This document shows, in pieces, positions 46,101-64,000 of a stretch of DNA of 64,000 nt (positions within the stretch are counted from its first letter, which is position 1; every line of letters begins with the position of its first letter). The stretch is taken from positions 25,274,842 to 25,338,841 of the forward strand of contig NC_135549.1 of NCBI RefSeq assembly GCF_964340395.1, given 5' to 3'. The translations under genes were made by a program, and so were the position numbers. This stretch comes from Glandiceps talaboti (taxonomy: Eukaryota; Hemichordata; Enteropneusta; Spengelidae). Under the pieces are notes generated by a model that worked only from the letters and a program-made list of their open reading frames with translations, was not told where the DNA came from and ran no database searches.

Positions 46101-49100
46101 GTTCTTGTACCACAGTCAAGGGTTCTTATTACTCATGAGTAACTTTCCGTCTCTTCAGGATGACAGGCTTAGTCAAACGGTAAAACCAGCAAACGGACAG
46201 TTTGGCAAAGCCTGTCAACTCAAATAGGCGAAATATTACTCGCAAGTAATAAGAACCTTTGATCATGGTACAAGAACGTATTATTACTAGACTAAGTAGT
46301 AAAGTCTTCATTATCATGTTTGCACAATGAGAAACATCTGACATTTGCTTCCAAATTTAGGAAAATTAGTTTGGAATTTGCAATTCATGACACTGTAGAG
46401 ACTGCAAGCTGCATAACATCACGATAATAAACCCAGTCACATACACAAAAGTTTACTATCATGTTGCCCTTATGGTAACATGATGCACTAACAAACGTGA
46501 AAACATACAGTAATGGTAATGTTTAAACTACACATCTTATGACACAAGTCCATATGTACACTTTGAATATAAGAATTATGAAAATTAGCTTACGTCATCT
46601 AGAGGAGTGATTGAAGCACTTTCTCCACCATAATATGCGTTTTTGTCCATATGTAAAACTTTCTTCCCATTCACTGACAGAAGTCCACTCAGGATACACT
46701 CCTGCAAAGAAAGAGACAAAAACAAACTAGCATTAACAACCGATGAAGCACATGACATCTCCATGGTTACGTGGTGTCATGCACGAAAAATTCAATTCAT
46801 ACAAGTTTGTAAGTTGTTTTAATATGCGAGTACATTGTATCTTTTGCTAACATTCAGGTCAGAATCAGAGTAATTTCAGCTAAAATCAAATTTACTACAT
46901 AATTTTCTCATGGCTAAAGAAACCCCAAGACTTGTAAGTTGTATAGCTGTTATTTATGGCGATAACCAAGACGCGGAACAATTGAATACACTTTTCAGTC
47001 ACCCTGAATCCCTTACAAATGATTTAAAAAAAAATAATAATGTAGAAATCATGCACTGCTCCTAAAATCCTGTTTTGTCCAACTAATAATTACTCGTGCA
47101 CGCAACCAAATACCCGGGGTCGGGGGGTGGGGTGGATTAATTAAACAGTTTAGTCAAAACACTTCCATGTACATAATACCTTTAGATTAAGTTATTCTAG
47201 TATGCTAATGTATATGTATGCCTTCTAGGACATATCAATTGTTTTCTGGCACTCTTGGAACAGTTGATTGCAATTTGGGATAATTTTTTATAGGTAAAAT
47301 AAAATACATCATCGGATCATTCATAATTTATATCTCAATACCAGGCTTGAATTCAGTCAATTGCAAGTGATAGTTAAGTATGCTTCAGTAAGTAGAATAC
47401 TGTGAGTACATTTAAATTAAAAACATGCAGAAAAAATACAGTACAACACCCAAAAACTCAGCCTGTGCCCCTTTAATTAATGATTGTACTCTGCTCTATT
47501 TATTGATGTTCAAACAATGAAAAATAAAAACATAACATGCTACATGTACATGTAACTGCTTTCAGGAACGGAACTGTCATTTCTCTTTCAATAGCCTGTC
47601 AAGATGTCCCAATTAATCAGTAATGTCACACAGTAAGTTTTTGACATCGTCAGACAAACAAAAATGGCCACTAGCATACAAGTATTTTGGACTCTGTGCA
47701 CAAAGTAAAATATCTCAGGAGTTTGCAGTATTTTGGTAGATGTAGAAACATAGAATAGAATATCTAGTATTTGAAAGATTTGGGTTTATCATTTACCAAG
47801 ACACAGTATTATTACATACAATATACAATGTATTTTACCAGAGATTACTTGCACTAGTGAATGTGCGTACATGTACTACTAGTGGACTAGTGGTATTTGC
47901 AGTGCAGTGCAATACCAAGAACATAACTGCAAACCTGTATACAAATGATATGCAAATGAGGACATGATCATTTGTTCATTCTACATGAAAGCTCGTGATT
48001 GCGTACATGTAGTGTCAGAACGCCATGCTGCGTAAGTGCCAGTTTGGGTACTCACGAGTCAAGGGTATTTGCACTCCTGCTTGCAGTGTTTTTTGCTGCA
48101 CTTTCACTTGCTACGCTTGTGGAAGTACTGCTGCAGAGAACACCGCAAGCACTTGTGCAAATACCTCGAGTACACCACACTTGCACTCACGCGTCATGGA
48201 GTTCTGTCATAATATTCAGTGGTCACTATAGTGATAAACAGCACTTGTTTTATTAGTAAAATGACATGTATACATCTGTCTATTTATAAAATTCAAACTC
48301 CAATAGAAATTGAAATGTAATAAATAAGGAACTGTTATTTAATCAGACGGTCATAACATGTACCATGGCTCTGAAACTTATTTTGTCTATTGTTTGTTGG
48401 ATTATTCATATACCGAGACTGTAAATATGTATATAATGAATGTCTGCAGAAAAAATCTGTCATTCTAAACTCATAACTTCCACCTGTATCTTATTCTTAG
48501 GCTATTACTTTGATACATGTATGAAACGAAAGTGAACACTGATATGTGCAAATAAAGTATAAATGTGCTGATTAATATTCATGACATTACATATGGAAGG
48601 TAGTGAAAGAAATAACAAGAATAATTGAAATATACATAACATATTTGATTGTATAAACAGAGATTTAAAAATATAGCATATGATATGCTAATACTAATAG
48701 ATTTGTGGCTCATATTGATAAAAGAAGACACATTTAATTTGGAAGCAAAATTAAATGGTACAGTGTTGAATTTAGAAATAAGACACTGCAGTATACATTA
48801 GCTCCAAAACAAGGAAGTACCTACATGTACATGTACAAGGAAATTGGACAAGACTGAAGAGTGTGTACTGTTCTACGTGTACGGACTAGTGGGTATATCC
48901 TGTTTAGAAAATGACTTGTCTTGGATTTAATTACGCTGTACCATAACCCAGAAGGCAGCAAATTAAATATTTTGTGTAAAGGTAGATATTAGTGGTGTCC
49001 ACATTTCAAACACTGGACAAAAAGACACCATTATGCAGTTTTAGAAGATGGAATTTGGTAATTTAATATAAACTAACATGTGTTGCATATTTTACAATTG

Positions 49101-52100
49101 ATGGAGAGCCATTCATGGGAACATCCATAATACATAATGGTGACAAAAGCCATTAACTTTCAGAAACAGTACGACTACGAGTGGTAATCAATAAATTCTT
49201 CCACTGTAATCATACATAGGCACACCTTTTCAATGGGTCAAACTAACTGGCTGATATCCCAGGAAAAGAAAACAACTTTGTTACTCTTCATTAGCATCAA
49301 GATTTTGGTATATCCAGGGCTTATGGTATTATTATGCTGCAGTATATTATAATATCGGTATTATGTATATTATAATATACAATGCAGCTGATTGTATGCA
49401 AGATTTAATCCTTACAACAACATCAGTGTAAAGCTGTGTCATGTGGTGCACATGATAATCAGTACATGTACACAACGTCAAACTTTGTCATACAATATGT
49501 GGAAATTCATTTTAACTTACTAGTTGGGAAAGGAAATATTGAGTTATTTCCCACCCTCTGTATTTGACCTGTGCTACAATCCATAGTATTCTCAGTACAA
49601 GCTAACTATACAACACATAGCATGGTGATTACATGTACATGTAACATGAAACAAACCTATACATAAATTATTCACATGATCTGCTAGTACGTGTACAGTG
49701 GAAGGGGTTGAGAAGCATATACACATGTTCTCACACACAGGGACATCAACCAATTTAGTGAATTAATTTACTGTCATTTCGCTGACACTACACGGAATGT
49801 CAGAGTTAGCTAATGGCTAGCCGCTATCTTTAAATTAATTGAATCTAGTCCCTTACATGTATGGCAATGACAAAATGACATTATACATGCAACATTCCTA
49901 ATTCTGACAAAATGTTTGCCCTTAAAGCTTTGAAATAGCAGACCACGAACATGCTTAATTCTTCAGAATTTAACTCTGTGTTCAGATTTCAAATCTACAT
50001 ACATGTACAGCCTAACTTTAATGGCTATTCCCATACCTTACTTGCACTTGCAGTCATATATATAATAAAAACATTTCACACAGGTCTCTCCACAAAACTT
50101 TGCACTGTAGGGCCATATCAGACTTTAAGATAAATCTCAGTGTAACTTATAAGACACTTGATACAATATACCTTGCACCTATTTTTTTGTTCATAATGCT
50201 GTACATGTACTTCTATTTATATGCTCATACTTTTCCACTATACAATAACATGTTACTTAAATGCTATATGCAAAAGAATAATCATGAAATGCAGGGTACA
50301 ATGTACTTAATTAACCTTATAAACCCATCTTCAGGTCAAGTCCCTGTAAAAAGACAGTGGCTGTGGCAGATGAGAACTTGGTTTCTAAGGATTAGAACAT
50401 GGTTTCTAAAATAGGATGTTAGCCTTTGAAGGGTTAAACAATGTTTGTGTGTTGCCATGTTTCTGTAACCTGTAAAAACGACAAGCTAATTTTCAACTAT
50501 ACCTTTAAAGGTAAGGTCATATACACTGTAAATCAGTACTTGATTTGAATCTCATTATAACTGTACATGTGGTTCCTGTACAAACATTGGATTTCAATGA
50601 CATGTATTGTAATCATCCAGTCGATTTTGAAGTGAGCATAACCAATCTACATACCATAATTTCTACGGAACTTGTTATCTTAGAGTAAGGTTGATCAGAA
50701 ATTGCCCTCACCAGGGGGATATTAAAACAAAGTGTTCACAATCTGTTATACAAGACTATATGGTACAAGGTACAAGGTAAATTTAAAATATCAGTGGAAC
50801 AGATTTGTATTATTACACAAGGACAAATAGAGACACAAATAAACAGACAGACAGACATATTAGACTCACACACCACAATGATGACATTATTGAGGCTGAG
50901 TGAACTGACCTGTATATGAAAGAACTTCCTGTCAGGTTAACAAAAGGTACTAATCACTAAACTTGCTGATATTAGTTAGAAGACAAAAGCCCTTAATTTA
51001 AGCTACATGTGATATTTATAATTTAAATGTTTTGCTTCAACAAATTCTGACAGTAGGACACCCTAATTTCCAGGATGTAATTATGGACGGTGACTTACTA
51101 GAAATGAAGTAATTAATTATGGCATTATCTAACTACTTGTATATCAACCCCCTCATTTATGCATGACAGCAAATATTTCATACATCAGTCCATTAAAAAC
51201 TGTAAAATGTACATGAAAATAAAACTGATGGATACATGTTGTCCCAAATACTGTATCATTATTCGTTTTAATAACTTAATAACAGAGAATCAATCAAAAC
51301 TAACATTGACATTTACAATTACATCTAATTATATCATCCAATTACATTGCTTCATTCTCATGCAAATTCTCTGCCTGGCTGGCATTCAACAAGCATGAAA
51401 AACATTGCAATCCCTGTAGTATGACAAATACTTTCACAAAGACTTGAGTGGCTTTCGTAATCATATGCATACAGGATGCTCATTAAATATTGATGAAACA
51501 CATAAATATGTGGAAAAACAATACATGGCTAGGAGTGAATAATGTTTTGATAACATTGTACAAGTGTTTATTGAAAACTGGCATTTGTTGCTATGATAAT
51601 TGTAGGCTGTCTGAAAATAAGGGCACTAATGTATTACACAAATGATCACTATCATTGGGAATGAATTTATAATGAATGCGAACAGTTTGCACCTTCTTGG
51701 GAGCAAGCAATGAGTTATTCGACTAAGACTGTGGTGCACTGCAGGATGTAATATAAGTCATATATGATATACGATGATGATGTACTTGCTCACAAAATCT
51801 AGATATCAATAATCATTTGTCTGTAGGTGGGATGACATGATCGCCTACATGTACGTATATATGCTACTGAAGAAGTAAAACCTAAGGATATGCTCAAGAA
51901 TAGTGTATATATCGAGATGAATATTCTGCAGGTTAGAGGGCTTTGATCGGGTTCAAAGAAGGCTCTTGAGTCTTAAATAATATTTACAGGGGAAAAGTGT
52001 AGCACAGTGGCCAATCGTTGGTAATGATAGGGATAATGTTTTAACCCCATTACCTAACCATAAGTTAGTACCAAGGTCGAAAAAAGATATGTAGAGTTCA

Positions 52101-52995
52101 GAGTTGGTATGCTATTCTACATTTTGACATTCACCATAGTGAATGAGTGTAACATACTAACATATAACCTTGCTTTGACTGAGCTTAGGAGTGGATTACC
52201 TTTCATGTGCACATTCATCATTTCGATGACAGGATTGCACAGAAATATTTGATGGCATTTCTTATGCTAAACATTATGTGCACACAATGAGCTGTATTAT
52301 TGCAATTGCTAAACATATGATCTGGATCATCAATGCCACATCATCTATCTATTCACCAACAATACCTATTGTCTCATGCTATGCTGTGTTAACATAACTG
52401 TTTATGTAAATCGTGCAGTCATTCATTCATTCATCAAACGTAAACTAAAAGGTGCTCAGTTGTTTTCTTCACACCCCCTTTGTTTCCCTGGTGAAACCGT
52501 TCGAATGCTCTATTGTTAAAATCCGTTCTTGTCTGTTATTAGTGTTAAGTTTAATTAATGTTTTCTCCACGTTTCATCGACTTTTTTTTTGATTTCATGA
52601 AAAGCAACACGCGATGCAAATATGTGGTGGGAGTGTACGGTACCATGGTGTCTGTATGTCAACCTGCTCTCGAAAAATAATTTTAATAATATAGCGATGA
52701 TGTCATCCTCGGATGACACCGGTTTCAAAATTTGGTATCAGAGAACAGATGCACTTTTTAGAATAATAACAAGACCGAAATGAAAAGGTGTATTTAATTA
52801 GAAAGGATACAGAAACACGTTAAAACACAAAGGTAATAAAAAATGATCTTCACCACTAATGCAACGTGCATGTTGACAGCACCTCAATTCGCGACAAGAA
52901 ATGGGCGTGCTTATTGCTCAGCAAAGCCAGATATACGATAAAAATCTCACCTTAAGACCAGTTCCCAGCACTATAACATCATATTCTTCATCCAT
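40112..52995 (-). CDS. GDI: Rab GDP dissociation inhibitor (9 coding exons, complete)
   Basis: Exons in transcript order: 52995-52951, 46701-46594, 45436-45337, 43443-43306, 42711-42513, 42130-41999, 41664-41390, 40848-40649, 40249-40112. All are GT-AG with matching phases, giving 1335 nt (444 residues plus stop), the normal family length. The protein opens [20 protein letters not shown], continues with [18 protein letters not shown], and later has [19 protein letters not shown], the hallmark GDI/CHM-family blocks. The short C-terminus lacks the extra loop of Rab escort proteins, so this is GDI rather than REP. GDI extracts prenylated GDP-bound Rabs from membranes and recycles them through the cytosol. 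Start: the first Met, directly upstream of the nucleotide-binding-like fold. It is divergent from RNF123, 0.9 kb away, and the shared interval suggests a bidirectional housekeeping promoter. No broken features were seen. Confidence 0.97.
43444..45336 (-). other. GDI intron 3 with minisatellite
   Basis: A 1.9-kb intron dominated by the 18-copy 29-bp tandem array at 44389-44910. The remainder shows no exon-like sequence. Confidence 0.85.
44389..44910. repeat. 29-bp minisatellite, 18 near-identical copies
   Basis: The unit is AAAGAGATTTGTACAG followed by TTTTTCCATTAAT. Copies 2 to 5 differ by one C/T change or a single inserted base; later copies are identical. On the + strand nearly every unit contains AATAAA, but on the sense (minus) strand of GDI none does. 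Confidence 0.98.
45566..45744. mobile_element. Foldback element of the ACAGAACC family, copy 1
   Basis: The left end TGACAGAACCCCGTGACCCA and the reverse complement of the right end (ACAGAACCCCATGCTGTGTG) pair. The interior also folds, with CTTGCAGTGTT against AACACTGCAAGG. It is about 180 bp and lies in GDI intron 2. Confidence 0.8.
46088..46292. mobile_element. Foldback element with about 48-bp arms
   Basis: The left arm (46088-46135) contains TAATAATACGTTCTTGTACC and GGTTCTTATTACT; the right arm (46243-46292) is its reverse complement with few differences. An inner stem pairs GACAGGCTT with AAGCCTGTC. It lies in GDI intron 2, with no coding capacity. Confidence 0.82.
46702..52950 (-). other. 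GDI intron 1
   Basis: A 6.2-kb intron with GTGAGA donor and CTTTGCAG acceptor. It holds one ACAGAACC foldback copy (48012-48209). Apart from that it is AT-rich, with frequent TACATGTA motifs. No exon-like frame was recognised. It may contain an untranslated 5' regulatory region near 52.6-52.95 kb. Confidence 0.6.
48012..48209. mobile_element. Foldback element of the ACAGAACC family, copy 2
   Basis: The left end TGTCAGAACGCCATGCTGCG and the reverse complement of the right end (ATGACAGAACTCCATGACGC) pair. The interior pairs GCTTGCAGTGTT with AACACCGCAAGC. It is about 198 bp. Confidence 0.8.
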
Positions 52996-53886
52996 GTTTG
53001 CGAAAACCAGACGTTATAGTCGTTCTACAAATAATCAGATATTAATACAGCAGATTCAATGATCAGAAGTCCTCTTCTTTACCGACAAGATGGCTGTCAT
53101 TGGACTATTTGCATTTCGTCTGAATGATGATCAATCCGCATACGGGAATAGGAGAGGAGGCCTTTTAATTATCTACTTTAAATTATATAGGATACATTTT
53201 TATGAAATTGAAAAAAATGGTTCATTGGCTGTACCAGAAAGCTTTTTTTACTCATTCTATTTTGGTTAATATTTTTTGGCAAATGGGATCTATTTTCTTA
53301 TACCGCGGAAGTAAAATGAGCATTTCCTCTAGGCTCCTGGCCCAGCTGTACATGTTCCTGCGGAACACATTTTTAGAAATGTGAATGGTTTCAAATTGGA
53401 CATGCTTGCTGAAATTATTTTTCACAATTTTCGAGATTAATCAAGAGTGGATTTTCTTCATTTTTTGAGGATGTTTTCACTTTTTGTTTCATTTATACGG
53501 CATCTGCATTTTTACAATTTGAAACTCCGATTCGTCAAAAAATATTAAATGATTCACTTACATCATATGTATTAAATATGAAAAAAATACATATTTCAAA
53601 TGCATTTAGGAAGAATTGTGAAATAAATGTAAGAAAGGTCCCTTTCCCCTTTCAAAACAATAAAACATGCATTCTACTGTTATAAAATATTGCATGTAGA
53701 CAAACAGTTCCCTCAACTATGAGACATGGTCCCTAGTTTTGAATGGAACAGCTATTTTCGAAATTTACATTTGTTATTACTTTTCTCCAGTAACAAAATG
53801 GCGACATACACTGTAATTTAGCGAAGGATTCAGCGATTTATAAATTTATTTCAGTGCATTGATTCTGTCAGTCCGTTGCTGCCATT
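52996..53886. promoter_or_regulatory. Shared head-to-head promoter interval between GDI and RNF123
   Basis: The start codons of two divergent genes are 892 bp apart. AAGATGGCTGTC near 53088-53099 and AAAATGGCGACAT near 53795-53807 resemble the YY1 core (AAnATGGCG), often found just downstream of housekeeping start sites. One sits near each gene. No TATA box is evident on either strand. The function is inferred from layout and motifs only. Confidence 0.5.
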
Positions 53887-63545
<9,659 letters not shown>

Positions 63546-64000
63546 GTAAGACTGTTAAAATCTAAAAGGTGTACATTATTTGTGTGTTGCCATATCTTCT
63601 TGTAAGTTGCATACTCCATGGTAAGGATATGTGAAAGTGAGCAACAAAAAGTATTGACCAAACATGAATAAACAAGCAACATGAATTTAGTATACTATTA
63701 CAACATTGACACAAGATTTTAAATGTGCAGTACTCAATGCATAACATAGCACATTTGTTGGATAATGCCATTAACAGCAATTCTGGAAGTACACATGTTT
63801 TGCCATAGAAACAAATTAAGGAATTTTTTTTATTTTTAGGTAAATGGATGAATGTCAAAATTGCAGACAAAAAAAAATTTCTTCTTAAAATAGAAAGAAT
63901 GTTAGGCACATAGTATTAGTTTCTGAAAAGCATAAAGGGGTTTAGTATGGTTATGGATTATCATTTAGTAATACTAGTATACCTGTACAATCTTTAATCT

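Overview
This window is nuclear DNA from an animal, not a prokaryote. It has split genes with canonical GT-AG introns, one probable U12-type AT-AC intron, low GC, and many microsatellites, foldback/MITE-like elements and decayed LINE ends. The gene set (type-II membrane M1 aminopeptidase, PIDD1-like LRR/ZU5/death-domain protein, Rab GDI, RNF123) and the repeat style suggest a non-vertebrate bilaterian, most likely a marine deuterostome or lophotrochozoan. The species cannot be named from the sequence alone.

Layout. (1) 210-22374, + strand: a complete 17-exon M1 aminopeptidase N-like gene. Its exon phases all join, giving 974 residues; the 3' UTR probably ends near 23.18 kb. (2) 24581-28739, - strand, tail-to-tail with gene 1: a five-exon gene with LRRs, a ZU5-like region and a C-terminal death domain. 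All splice phases match, but an in-frame TAG (24761-24763) cuts the death domain. (3) 28.74-38.0 kb: about 9 kb without a recognisable gene. It holds a (GT)n tract, a LINE 3' end, a roughly 147-bp tandem array bounded by short inverted repeats, a second LINE 3' end with an (ATAAC)n tail, a TIR-bearing MITE family, foldback elements and a truncated reverse-transcriptase relic with a (GAT)n tail. (4) 40112-52995, - strand: a complete 9-exon Rab GDP dissociation inhibitor of 444 residues, with a likely 2-kb 3' UTR. Its introns hold an 18-copy 29-bp minisatellite and several foldback elements. (5) 53887-63545 and beyond, + strand, head-to-head with GDI across 0.9 kb: the first eight coding exons of an RNF123-like E3 ligase (N-terminal region and SPRY domain). 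The gene runs off the right edge.

The genes do not form a pathway. GDI and RNF123 share a divergent promoter region and both look like housekeeping genes. The aminopeptidase is a cell-surface ectoenzyme. The PIDD1-like gene belongs to death-domain signalling.

No unknown multi-gene system was found. The points most worth a second look are the AT-AC intron in RNF123, the stop codon in an otherwise well-preserved death-domain gene, the altered GAMEN motif (GATEF) in the aminopeptidase, and several repeat families with readable structure.
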